From DATFVA01 sp963832715 (GTDB lineage Bacteria; Bacteroidota; Ignavibacteria; Ignavibacteriales; Ignavibacteriaceae), in the NCBI GenBank assembly GCA_963832715.1, contig CAWHVB010000007.1:62001-126000 (forward strand): DNA of 64,000 nucleotides. Reading direction: 5' to 3'. Position numbers and translations under genes: made by a program. The notes under the pieces were generated by a model. That model did no database searches. It saw only the letters and a list, made by a program, of their open reading frames with translations, and had not been told where the DNA came from. This document shows, in pieces, positions 25,808 to 35,326 of the stretch; the stretch's first letter is position 1; every line of letters starts with the position of its first letter.

Positions 25808-26730
25808 GACGGAGTCCCCTTTTCCGACTGCTCAATCAATGATATGAACATATCTTCAAGCGTACTTTTTTCTTTGATGATTCCGGAAATCATTACATTG
25901 TTCTGCCTCAGGTAATCAATAAAACCATTAAGCTGAGCTGTATCAGCCGCCTTTACATTAAACGCATCTTTAACAGGGGTGATAGTAACTCCATTATAAG
26001 ACTCAGGCATACTGAAGGATGGAGCTTCAACGGTTAACCTGTATTCCTCCTTCTTTTCAGTAAGTTCCTTAACTGTCCCCTCCCTGAGGAGAGTACCTTT
26101 GTTCAGGATCGCAACACGGTCGGTTATTAGTTCCACTTCAGAGAGCAGATGGGAATTCAGGAAAATAGTTTTTGAACGGGCTTTAAGCTCCAGCAGGATG
26201 TCTCTTATTTCTTTCCTGCCAATCGGATCAACCCCGTCAGTAGGTTCGTCAAGGAAAATCAGCTCGGGATCATTTATCATAGCCTGCGCAAGACCCAATC
26301 TCTGCATCATACCTTTTGAATAAGTTTTAACCTTTGCTTTTTTCCATTTGGACAGCTTCATCATTTCGAGGAGCTCATCTATTTTCTTATCGAGTGCAGT
26401 GCCGTCAAGACCGCTTAGTCTTCCGAAAAACTTCAGCACTTCACTTCCTGTCAGATAGCCGGGATATCGATGGTTCTCAGGCAGATAGCCGATTTTTTTC
26501 TTAACGGAGAAATCGGAAAGTTCATGTCCCAGTACGTAAGCCTGACCCGAAGTGGGGAAGGTTATAGAGAGCAGAATTTTGATGAGAGTAGTTTTCCCGG
26601 CGCCATTAGGACCAAGCAGGCCGAATATTGTACCCTGCTCAAGAGCAAGGTCAAAGCCGGATAAAGCCAGCACTTTCTGTGAGCGGGAGGAATAATATTT
26701 GGTCAGTTCCTTTGTTTCAATAATAGCCAT
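25804..26730 (-). CDS. ABC transporter ATP-binding protein
   Basis: 308 residues. Energises the adjacent ABC-2 permease. Walker A GPNGAGKT is at 40-47, the Q-loop region is YLPENHRYPGYLTG, the signature is YSKGMMQRLGLAQAM, Walker B is LIFLDEPTDGVDP, and the switch His is in FLNSHLLSEVELI. A C-terminal extension of about 90 residues after the nucleotide-binding core is usual for this export-type family. First gene of the five-gene minus-strand operon; AT-rich sequence at 26735-26790 is the likely promoter region. Confidence 0.96.
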   Translation of the reverse strand: MAIIETKELTKYYSSRSQKVLALSGFDLALEQGTIFGLLGPNGAGKTTLIKILLSITFPTSGQAYVLGHELSDFSVKKKIGYLPENHRYPGYLTGSEVLKFFGRLSGLDGTALDKKIDELLEMMKLSKWKKAKVKTYSKGMMQRLGLAQAMINDPELIFLDEPTDGVDPIGRKEIRDILLELKARSKTIFLNSHLLSEVELITDRVAILNKGTLLREGTVKELTEKKEEYRLTVEAPSFSMPESYNGVTITPVKDAFNVKAADTAQLNGFIDYLRQNNVMISGIIKEKSTLEDMFISLIEQSEKGTPS

Positions 26731-26976
26731 AAAATGCAGTATTAAATAATATTGTAAGTTTAAATTTAATTAAAATTGATCTGATCTCTTAGCAGTATAA
26801 GAATTTATGCGCATAATTCAGGGTTAAAATGGATGAGCGGCAAAAGGAATGAGGAGGGGCTGTAAAATTATTCTACAGAATGAATGAATCCAGCAGATTT
26901 GCGAATTGAGCGAATGGGCGAATTGATTCGTAATTGTTAATTCTATTCTCTCAATCCGCTACTCCACCAATACATT

Positions 26977-29310
26977 CTACTTCATTATCACTAACTTCTT
27001 TGTCTGCACAAAGCTCCCCGCCTGCAACTGGTAGAAATAAATTCCGCTCGCGAGATTATGTCCGTCCAATTCTATAGTATGCTTCCCTGCTTCTTTTTCA
27101 CCGTTAACCAGTAAAGCGACTTCTTCACCGAGAGTATTATATAGCTTAAGTGAAGCAAATCCTTTAACAGGCAGTTGATAGCTGATATTAGTCACCGGGT
27201 TAAAAGGATTTGGATAATTCTGCGACAAACTATAATCCGAAGCAAAAGTAATTTCTATCTCATCAGAGTATTCATAGCCACCGTCAAAATCATACTGCTT
27301 CAATCTGTACACTGCAACCGAACCCTTCCTTTCTGTTAAGTTATCATGGTAAACATAAGAATGCCTTTCGGTTGTTGTACCATGTCCGTTCACAAATCCA
27401 ACGGTGACCCAGGAACCATTAAACTTCCTCTGGATCTCAAAACCACGATTATTAGTTTCCGTTTCAGTCTGCCAGTTTAAGATCACAATACTTCCTTGAG
27501 CGAAGGCAGTAAATGAATTCAGTTCCACAGGAATTGCCGCGTGAGCTTTCCGCAGGATAGTTCCTGATTCCCCCACCGCAATACCCACATTAGAACTATT
27601 GTTAGCAACCGCAATAGAAAACAGGTTAAGTCCGTCATAACTTTCTTCCTCGTACCAGTTAGCGCCTGCGTTGACAGTTTTCATTATGAAGCCCGAATCT
27701 GCGCATAAAAATCCGATGCTGGTATTAGTAAGTGCGACACCATAAAAATTATAAAACTGACCGCTATACTGCTGTATCCAGGTAATTCCTCCGTCAGTTG
27801 TTCTCAGTAAAGTACCGCTCTCTCCCACAGCATTGCCGTATGCAGGCAGTTCTTTGTAAAAAGATATACTATGCAAAATATTCACAGCCGAAGTCTGAGT
27901 TACAAACCAGTCCGTACCGCCATTTGTAGTATTGAGTATTTTACCGTGGTCTCCGCAGGCAAAGCCCGTCATATCATCGATAAAACAAACAGAATATAAG
28001 TCATCAGTAATTCCCGAATTCTGCTGGACCCAGTTAACACCATTATTCGTCGTCTTAATGATCATTCCAATGTCTCCGACAGCATAACCTGCAGTACTGG
28101 TGCTGCCGGCGGGAAATGAGACTGCTCTCAGGCGGCTAATAAGTCCGCTATTCTCGATCTCCCATGAACTCCCGGAATCTGAGGACTTTAATATTATACC
28201 CGAATCGCCCACCGCAACAGCAGTGGTCAAGTCTATCATTGAAATGCCGTACAGATTTTTACTTGTTCCACTATTCACAAGATTCCAATTTATCCCGCTA
28301 TCTGTAGATACGGCAATTGTACCCTGATTTCCTACAGTTAAAAACTTCACAGAACCCACGTCAATGACGGCATTTAATGCCTGGTCGGTATATGTCCCCA
28401 TCCTTTCTGTCCAAGTATTGCCGCTGTCCGTTGTTTTAAGAAAAAACCGATCTATACCCAGGGCGATACCATGATCAAAGTCGCTGAATCCTATTGTAAG
28501 CACATACGGATAATTAATTCCAAACTGGGGATACCAGCTGCTGCCGCCATCTGTACTTCTGTATATCCCTGCTGATCCAGCTGCAGCATAATTATTCTCA
28601 TCTATACATACCGCACTTGTCAGTAATCCTGTAAAACCTGCTGTCTGAAACCATGAAATTCCGCCGTCGGTCGACTTATAAATGTCCGTACCAGCAGCTA
28701 CACCATTGTACTCATCAGCAAAAGCAAAGCTATAAACCCCAGAGAGTGTACCAGCCTGGAACCAGGTTTCCCCGCCATCGGTTGTCCTAAGCAAAGAACC
28801 CGGACGACTTACAATGCCATTTTGCTGACTTGTAAACCATATTGTGTTTAAGATGTTAGTTACTCCCGAATTTTTTTGAACCCAGCTGATCCCGCCGTCA
28901 GTAGTTTTAAGAATGATTCCTCCGGCCCCTGTGATGAGACCTATGTTCTGATCCACAAAAAAAACATCATACAAATTATACTGCGTGTTACTTATCCCCG
29001 GCAGCCAGGTATCACCACCGTTTGTTGTACGCAGAATTGTTCCATTACTCCCGACCACAGTACCATTCATCGGATCCACAAAGAAAATTGCCCTCAGGGC
29101 TTCACTGGTACCGCTGGATCGTTTGGTCCAGGTTTTACCTCCCGTTGTTGTTTTCATAATAATGCCGGAATTACCGACAATCCAGCCAGCAGTAGATGAG
29201 CTAAATTCAATATCCCACGTGGTGGACGGAAACGGGTTGACCTCATTCCACTGAGCTTCAGAGGATGCCGCAAAGAATAAACAAGCTACAACAACGACAG
29301 CAGCTTTCAT
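26977..29310 (-). CDS. T9SS-secreted Ycf48/BNR-repeat protein
   Basis: 777 residues from ATG 29310, preferred because AAGGG lies seven bases upstream and MKAAVVVVACLFFAASSEAQ then forms a clean signal peptide; a longer start at 29349 exists. About a dozen blades of 40-45 residues follow, each like GIILKTTDGGISWVQKNSGV, the pattern of Ycf48-like and BNR propellers. A PVELNSFTAFAQGSIVILNW spacer domain and the sorting domain LSQNYPNPFNPVTNI to TKKLVIMK end the protein. Role unknown; these propellers usually bind proteins or glycans. Adjacent to a second protein of the same architecture type. Confidence 0.9.
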   Translation of the reverse strand: MKAAVVVVACLFFAASSEAQWNEVNPFPSTTWDIEFSSSTAGWIVGNSGIIMKTTTGGKTWTKRSSGTSEALRAIFFVDPMNGTVVGSNGTILRTTNGGDTWLPGISNTQYNLYDVFFVDQNIGLITGAGGIILKTTDGGISWVQKNSGVTNILNTIWFTSQQNGIVSRPGSLLRTTDGGETWFQAGTLSGVYSFAFADEYNGVAAGTDIYKSTDGGISWFQTAGFTGLLTSAVCIDENNYAAAGSAGIYRSTDGGSSWYPQFGINYPYVLTIGFSDFDHGIALGIDRFFLKTTDSGNTWTERMGTYTDQALNAVIDVGSVKFLTVGNQGTIAVSTDSGINWNLVNSGTSKNLYGISMIDLTTAVAVGDSGIILKSSDSGSSWEIENSGLISRLRAVSFPAGSTSTAGYAVGDIGMIIKTTNNGVNWVQQNSGITDDLYSVCFIDDMTGFACGDHGKILNTTNGGTDWFVTQTSAVNILHSISFYKELPAYGNAVGESGTLLRTTDGGITWIQQYSGQFYNFYGVALTNTSIGFLCADSGFIMKTVNAGANWYEEESYDGLNLFSIAVANNSSNVGIAVGESGTILRKAHAAIPVELNSFTAFAQGSIVILNWQTETETNNRGFEIQRKFNGSWVTVGFVNGHGTTTERHSYVYHDNLTERKGSVAVYRLKQYDFDGGYEYSDEIEITFASDYSLSQNYPNPFNPVTNISYQLPVKGFASLKLYNTLGEEVALLVNGEKEAGKHTIELDGHNLASGIYFYQLQAGSFVQTKKLVIMK

Positions 29311-29374
29311 TTTATTGCCCTTAATTTTTTTTGGATAATTCAGGCTCATAAGTTTATTGAACCGGCATATCTGC

Positions 29375-31831
29375 CTACTTCACCAGCAAAAGTTTTCTCG
29401 TCTGAGTAAAACTTCCCGCCTTCAGCTGATAGAAATAAATTCCGCTTGATAATTTACTGCCATTAAACTGGACGGAATGAGTGCCTGCAGGCTGACGGCC
29501 GTTTACGAGAGTTTCAACTTCTTTCCCGAGTATATCATAAACCTTCAGCTGTACCATCCCTTCATTCCGGATCTCATACCTGATCGACGTGGTCGGGTTA
29601 AAGGGGTTGGGATAGTTCTGCATAAGTTCGTATGAGAATTCTTTTTCCTGATCAATTTTCACTGCCGTCGGGTCCAGAGTCTTAAACCAGAAAGTAGTCG
29701 ACCATAAACTCCAACCAAACTGATTGGAACAAGATACCCTCCAGAGATAATCAGTATTTATTTCAAGTGAATCGGAAATAACGGCTGTAGTATCGGAAGT
29801 AACATAATCAAAGATGACGTCAGAGGTATCAAAGCTATTATCAAGTGAACACTGTATTCTGTATGATGATGCCCCTGGAGTACTAAACCAGGTAAATCCA
29901 GGAGTTAAAGGAGCATTATGCTGTCCGGAAGGGGGGGAATAAAGTAACGGAGGCTGGGGAACAAAAGTATTATTAACGCCTTTATATACACTGCCGCCAT
30001 AGGGACCAACGAATATATTCCCGCTATTATCGCAGTATAAGTTAAGGACGGGGCCGCCGATCATACCCGAGGATATATAAAGCCAGTGTTCCCCATCATC
30101 AACAGACTGAAAAATTTTGCCATCCCAGTTGCCGATATAAACCCTGTTCAGAGAATCGACGGCAACTGAGTTCACCCGGTTAACAGGAAGATCTTCTCCC
30201 CTATCCATCCAGGTATCCCCATAATCCGTAGATAACGACACTGTTCCCCAATCGAATCCTGCATAAAGATAACCATTTGACGATGCAGCCAAGTCGATAT
30301 GATAAACGGAAGGATCACCTATAAAAACATTTTCCCACGTCCCGCCAAAATCGGTTGTTCTATAGATCTCATTATACGATACAGCGAAGACAGGACCGCC
30401 GTAAAATGAGCACAATTTAATTATATGCTGACCGAGTCCATTACTGAACAAAGTCCATGTCACTCCATCATCCTCAGACCGGTAAGTCCCCACACCGGGC
30501 ACAGCACAAAATACATATTCTTTATTATGAGCAGTATCCCGAACTGCTTCAACCGAAACGGGAAATAGACCAGGAATCCGGATCCAGGAATCTCCTGAAT
30601 CAGTAGATTTAAACAACCCGGCAGAAGAAGCATAGAAAAGCGAGCTCAGTCCGGTAGAGGCAAACGATCCGGAAGACGAATAAGAAAAAACGGAATCGAG
30701 TCGTGTCCAGTTGTCACCATTATCGGGCGATCTGAACAATACACCTTGCTCTGTAGCAGTAAACAATAGACCGTTATATTTATAAAATGACCTGACATTC
30801 ACACTCTCAATCCCGGAATTAATATCTCTCCAGCGGTTTTCATCATTATCGTAAGAAAAAATTCCTGCTCCGAGTGTACCCGCGATAACCTGGCCCGACG
30901 GCATCCTGAGACATGAGGTAATACCCAATCCTTTAATACCGGCATCGATCAGACGCCAGGAATGACCTTCATCATCAGATAAATACATACCAAACTGAGT
31001 TCCCGCAAACAACTGGTGAGGCATTCCGGAGGTCATACAGACAATATTTCCGTTTGAAGGATCCCAGGGAAGAGATGTCCAGTTGTTTCCGCTGTCATTC
31101 GATACAAATATACCTGCATATGTGGATGCGAAAAGAAGCCGGTCATAGGCTTCACACATTGTTCCTACCGATCCAATAACCTGCAAAGGTATCCAGGAGT
31201 ACCCATAGTCTGTTGATTTATAAAAAGGTCCGTCGCTGAATGATACGAAAAGGTTATCGGAATGGTCGACAAACAATGAGGTAAAATCTCCGGATAACTG
31301 GTTCAGATCCCAACTAATACCATTATTGGTGGAAAAGAAGAGTTGATTATCAACGGTGATCACCAGGGTATTATTCCTGAATACTCCAAGCTGCGCTAAA
31401 TCAATTGACCACACCGGAAAACCCGGATAAAGCCAGGTTACTCCATTATCGGTCGACCTGTAGATCCCGGCTCCAGTAGACCAGATGACGATCCTGCCAA
31501 GCGAATCGACGACGATAGAGCGAATATCCTTATTAAAATTGGAAACTATTGGGGTCCAGACGTATGCATCATTATCTGTCCTGTATAAAGCCTTACCTAA
31601 GTGTGAACCTCCATATTGACCGCAGGTAAAGCCAGCATAAACCGTACCCGAGGGACTAAGAGCAAGGCATTGCACCAATCCGCCTTCAGGTCCTGCAGTT
31701 TCCTCCCAGAAATTCTGAGCTGAAACCGGTATGTTAAGTAAACAGATTATGATCAAGGGCAATATGATTTTTGGATTATACCCTGTTTGTTTCTTTCTTA
31801 CTGACTGCAATAATATGAAAGACTCCCGCAT
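29375..31831 (-). CDS. T9SS-secreted BNR-type propeller protein
   Basis: 818 residues from ATG 31831, supported by AAAGGA seven bases upstream; ATG 31846 would add five residues. A signal anchor/peptide (IILPLIIICLLNIPVSAQ) starts the protein. Repeats such as GIYRSTDNGVTWLYP, FKSTDSGDSWIRIP and YRTTDFGGTWEN run through most of it and resemble sialidase/VPS10-like BNR blades. A fibronectin-like segment with LSPPSGQ-like spacing (about 635-725) precedes LMQNYPNPFNPTTSI and the end TRKLLLVK, the T9SS sorting domain. It lies 64 nt upstream of the neighbouring repeat protein, and the two may be co-expressed. Confidence 0.9.
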   Translation of the reverse strand: MRESFILLQSVRKKQTGYNPKIILPLIIICLLNIPVSAQNFWEETAGPEGGLVQCLALSPSGTVYAGFTCGQYGGSHLGKALYRTDNDAYVWTPIVSNFNKDIRSIVVDSLGRIVIWSTGAGIYRSTDNGVTWLYPGFPVWSIDLAQLGVFRNNTLVITVDNQLFFSTNNGISWDLNQLSGDFTSLFVDHSDNLFVSFSDGPFYKSTDYGYSWIPLQVIGSVGTMCEAYDRLLFASTYAGIFVSNDSGNNWTSLPWDPSNGNIVCMTSGMPHQLFAGTQFGMYLSDDEGHSWRLIDAGIKGLGITSCLRMPSGQVIAGTLGAGIFSYDNDENRWRDINSGIESVNVRSFYKYNGLLFTATEQGVLFRSPDNGDNWTRLDSVFSYSSSGSFASTGLSSLFYASSAGLFKSTDSGDSWIRIPGLFPVSVEAVRDTAHNKEYVFCAVPGVGTYRSEDDGVTWTLFSNGLGQHIIKLCSFYGGPVFAVSYNEIYRTTDFGGTWENVFIGDPSVYHIDLAASSNGYLYAGFDWGTVSLSTDYGDTWMDRGEDLPVNRVNSVAVDSLNRVYIGNWDGKIFQSVDDGEHWLYISSGMIGGPVLNLYCDNSGNIFVGPYGGSVYKGVNNTFVPQPPLLYSPPSGQHNAPLTPGFTWFSTPGASSYRIQCSLDNSFDTSDVIFDYVTSDTTAVISDSLEINTDYLWRVSCSNQFGWSLWSTTFWFKTLDPTAVKIDQEKEFSYELMQNYPNPFNPTTSIRYEIRNEGMVQLKVYDILGKEVETLVNGRQPAGTHSVQFNGSKLSSGIYFYQLKAGSFTQTRKLLLVK

Positions 31832-31846
31832 TTTTTTTCCTTTCAT

Positions 31847-32589
31847 CTATGTTTCTGAATTGAAGAAAGGTATCAATGATTCATCAGTTATCCCTTGGTA
31901 ACAGTTTGAATAAATTACTAAAACTTTAGGAGAAGGTATTCTTCCCTATTCATTCCTGTCTCTCTGCAGATCCCTTACACATCCTCTTATATCTACCGCC
32001 CCAGGAAATCATATTGATATAATTTTAACATAGAGGTTTTAATTTAAATAAACAATACCAATTATTCGTGGTGTGAATTGACGAATCTGAATTAAATGAT
32101 CATTAGATCTCCCGGTAATAAACGCCTGAATCATTAATCAGGTTTCAGGAGGAGGTACTATTCCCATCCACTTCTGTCTTATCACATTCCATCCCCCATC
32201 CGGCAAATCGGCAGCCAAAATCGGTTGAAATTTAAATTTTAGAGGAAAGCCCAGAGAGAATAACTGATATATAAAGAAACGAACTATAAGCGTACTACCA
32301 GATGTAAACACGTGGAAATGGCTATGGACTTCAAAACCTGGTTTTTATCTAATATCAGGGAATATTTGCTATTCAGCAATGGATATCATTTTATCAGCCA
32401 GAATAAGTACTTTATAATATGTGTCAATTATTACCGACATTTTTAGCAGACGTAGATAAAAATCACAGCAGTCTGAACTAAAAACAAAATGGCATAATTA
32501 TTTCTATTTTTATGGAAGAAAGTGTTATATCCATTTAAACCTGTTACTACTTCCTACAGTTTTTATAGTATAAAATATAGGATAACTGC
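31847..32589. other. divergent intergenic region, no gene seen
   Basis: About 740 bp between divergent genes, without a frame I can support. It contains AT-rich tracts near 32020-32080 and 32500-32580 that probably hold the promoters for the two directions. Two loosely similar stretches (about 31933-31985 and 32153-32205, sharing AGGTA-T-TTCCC and CTGTCT) may be a decayed duplication. No RNA gene is recognised. Confidence 0.5.
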
Positions 32590-33105
32590 ATGAACACAGG
32601 ACAGATGCTTTTTGCTATCGGGGCATTGACGCTGCTTTCTTTTATTGTATTAAGGGTAAATTCTAATATCCTTTATTCCGACATTGTTCTTCAGAATTCC
32701 AAGGACGGAATTCTTGCTAACTCCATTGCTTCATCAATCGTGGAAAAAGCATCAAGGAAGTTTTTTGATGAGAATACAATAACCGGACCAGTACCAATAG
32801 GAAACCTGACACCAATCGTAAAACTTGGTCCTGAGTCAGGCGAAACAAGTCCTGATTTATTTAATGATTTCGACGATTTCAATAATTACGCACAACAGGA
32901 CACATTTTATGGTTCTATTATTTTCTATTCAAACTGCAAAGTTTGTTATATAAAACCTGCCAATCCCGACTCACCCTCGAATCAAAGAACCTGGAACAAG
33001 AAATTATCTATAGTTACCTATTCAAAGTTAATCAACGGTGATCCCGGTGTTTTAACAGATACATTCCGGATCTCAACTATTTACAGTTACTGGTATTTTC
33101 AATAG
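32590..33105 (+). CDS. pseudopilin-like membrane-anchored protein
   Basis: 171 residues with a hydrophobic N-terminal helix (MLFAIGALTLLSFIVLRVN) and no downstream membrane segment; the remainder is a Ser/Thr- and Asp-rich globular part with two Cys in SNCKVCYIK. The topology is that of a minor pilin or pseudopilin, although a typical prepilin peptidase site (G|FxxxE) is not obvious. It is followed 9 nt later by a gene of the same layout. Identity is from topology and context only. Confidence 0.6.
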   Translation: MNTGQMLFAIGALTLLSFIVLRVNSNILYSDIVLQNSKDGILANSIASSIVEKASRKFFDENTITGPVPIGNLTPIVKLGPESGETSPDLFNDFDDFNNYAQQDTFYGSIIFYSNCKVCYIKPANPDSPSNQRTWNKKLSIVTYSKLINGDPGVLTDTFRISTIYSYWYFQ

Positions 33106-33114
33106 GAGTATGAG

Positions 33115-33714
33115 ATGGGATTTTCCACAATCATAGATATACTGGGTTCAATAATCATAAGCGGACTTCTTATGACAATTGCCTGGAGATTAAGCGACTC
33201 TGCGGCTGAAAAAACATATAATAATTCCGGAGAATTAACTTTACAGGAAAACCTGATAACTTCGGCACAAATAATAGAATATGATTTCAGGAAGATAGGA
33301 TATTGCGCAAATCCCAATAACCTCCCTAACCCTACCAGGTCAATTCCATATGCCGACACATCAGATATAACATTCTATACGGATTTAAATTCTGATGGCA
33401 ATGTGGATACAGTAAGGTATTATCTTGGACCGGTGAATGAGTTGACGGGAACTCCCAATCCAAGGGACAGGATGCTTTATAGAGTAGTGAACAGTGAAAC
33501 TCCCAAGTCTTCAAACCTGGGCATAACGAGGTTCTATATGAAATTCTTTGACGTATTTGAAGAGGAGATAACTCCTCCTGTCACCACCCCAGGACTGATT
33601 GCAAGTATTGAAATTACCCTGGTAGTTGAGGATGTTGCAGCTTATAATGAACAATATTCTAATGCGATCTGGAGACAGATTCGTCTTGCATCACGAAATA
33701 TAAACACAAGATAA
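33115..33714 (+). CDS. PilW/pseudopilin-like protein
   Basis: 199 residues. A short N-terminus leads into a hydrophobic helix (IIDILGSIIISGLLMTIAWRL), then a helical ENLITSAQIIEYDFRKIGYCAN stretch, which closely recalls PilW/PilX minor pilins where the AxxLxxDLRxAGY segment has this form. The rest is beta-rich with TFYTDLNSDGNVDTVRYYL and ends RQIRLASRNINTR, again pilin-like. It sits between two genes of the same type. A role in a type IV pilus or type II-secretion-like complex is inferred. Confidence 0.65.
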   Translation: MGFSTIIDILGSIIISGLLMTIAWRLSDSAAEKTYNNSGELTLQENLITSAQIIEYDFRKIGYCANPNNLPNPTRSIPYADTSDITFYTDLNSDGNVDTVRYYLGPVNELTGTPNPRDRMLYRVVNSETPKSSNLGITRFYMKFFDVFEEEITPPVTTPGLIASIEITLVVEDVAAYNEQYSNAIWRQIRLASRNINTR

Positions 33715-33724
33715 AGGAATTTTT

Positions 33725-34988
33725 ATGGTCGGAAAAGCTACATTATTCGTTGTTGCAGGTTTCAGCCTCATCTTTCTTGTTGTTGTCCAGAATTTCGGAA
33801 GGATTACAAATAGGGCCGTCGATAACTACGTTGGATACTATGAACAGACCGTTGCACATAATATTGCTGTCAGCGGAGCTAACATGGCGGCAAGCGAAAT
33901 TTATTTTGATCCTAACTGGACAAGCGGTTATTCAGATATACCATTCCAGGATGGTATCCTTAATGTGAATGACAATTATAATCCCACCTTTAAAACTCAC
34001 ACGATTATTTCACTTGGCACCTATAATAAAATTACGGATACCGTAAGGATCGTTCTTGCACCTGGGTCCTTCTCCTATTTTGCCTACTTCTCTATCTGGG
34101 AAAAGGAAAATATGTCAGGTCAGCCTATCTGGTGGACCGGAAGTGATACCGTATGGGGACCATTCCACACGGAAGATAATCTCAGGGCATATCGCAAACC
34201 TGCGTTCCTGGGTAAAAGCACATCTCACAAAGGGCAGTTGCTATATTATTCTAATAAAAAGCTCGATCAGCCTGTAATTACGGGTGACTATAAGCCGGGC
34301 TTCAGTATGGATATTCCCGATGGATCTGTCGATGATATCGAAGCAGCTGCAGATGATGATGGCTTGAAATTTACTGGGGAGGATACAGTATTACATGATG
34401 TTCGCCCAGGACTCACTTAAATATAAATACAATTACGGCGGCAGTTATACATCGCTTTATCTGCCGGATGCGAGTCATAATGGGGTAGTCTTTGCCAAAG
34501 ATTGCGTGGTAAGGATGCAGGGGACAATAAAAGGGCAGTATACTGTCGCGTGTTCCTCACCCGGAACCGGTGGAGGAGCTAATCCCCATAAAGGATTAAT
34601 CTACCTGGACGGGGATATTACATACGACAAAGATCCCATTCTTCATCCCGAATCCACTGACCTACTTGGTATCTGCGCCGAGAATAATGTAATTATAGCA
34701 AATCCTCTTCCAACGAGTACAGGCATAAATATCGACGCTTCAATCTTTTGTGAAAAACAGGGATTCGGCGCTCAAGACTACGACAGCAGACCCCCTAATG
34801 GTCAGATAAATCTGCTTGGCGGTATTATTCAGACGTGGCGTCAGCCAGTTGGGAAATTTAATTCATCCACCGGAAATATCCTCCACGGATTTGCAAAGAA
34901 TTACAAATATGATGAGAGATTACTGCTTAGTGCACCACCTTTCTTTCCCGGTACCGGAAGTTTTAAGATTGTTTCCTGGAAAGAATAA
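33725..34988 (+). pseudogene. PilX-like pilin-associated protein, interrupted by a frameshift
   Basis: Frame one (33725-34420) begins with a hydrophobic helix and AHNIAVSGANMAASEIYF, a PilX-like opening. Frame two (ending at 34988) starts MMFAQDSLKYKYNYGG and continues a plausible beta-rich domain with GLIYLDGDITYD, NNVIIANPLP and GQINLLGGIIQT. Junction at 34397-34403: CAT GAT GTT CGC must move by +1 (or -2) to give FAQDSLK. The rejoined product is about 420 residues. The second part resembles a DUF4900-like region, which I state with low confidence. Third gene of the pseudopilin-like set, 10 nt after the second. Confidence 0.65.
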
Positions 34989-35326
34989 TCAGCGATACAA
35001 TAGACAGAAGCAAACTTCCGAACCAGAGATCCAGCTAATCGCTCTATACTCTTGACTTCTGAGATATAAATTCCTCAAAACCGGGATTTTATCAATCTTC
35101 CTTGGATCGACTGCTCAAATGACGATGTCCCGGAAACTCGGACCTGCCCCGGCGTACAAGTCTGCCCATTCCTCAATTAGCTTCATTCTCCGGATATAGC
35201 ACAACTTTCACAACATTCTATGAACAGAATCAACCTTTTCAGGTTCCTTCTTGTTTTCTAAGTGCGTTTTCACTAAAATACATCTTGTGTGATTTCGGGA
35301 AGATTTTAATTATTAAAAAAAATGTC
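34989..35326. other. gap before GH63-like gene; no gene
   Basis: About 340 bp with no supported coding region. The end, 35280-35326, is A-rich (ATTATTAAAAAAAATGTC) and contains an in-frame longer start at 35285 for the next gene that I consider unlikely. No hairpin or RNA gene is clear. Confidence 0.5.

Noticed and set aside
31933..32205. Two similar stretches, and a third near 58200, sharing TTCCC and CTTCTGTCTTA
   Set aside because: Similarity is short and gapped; not enough to call a repeat family.
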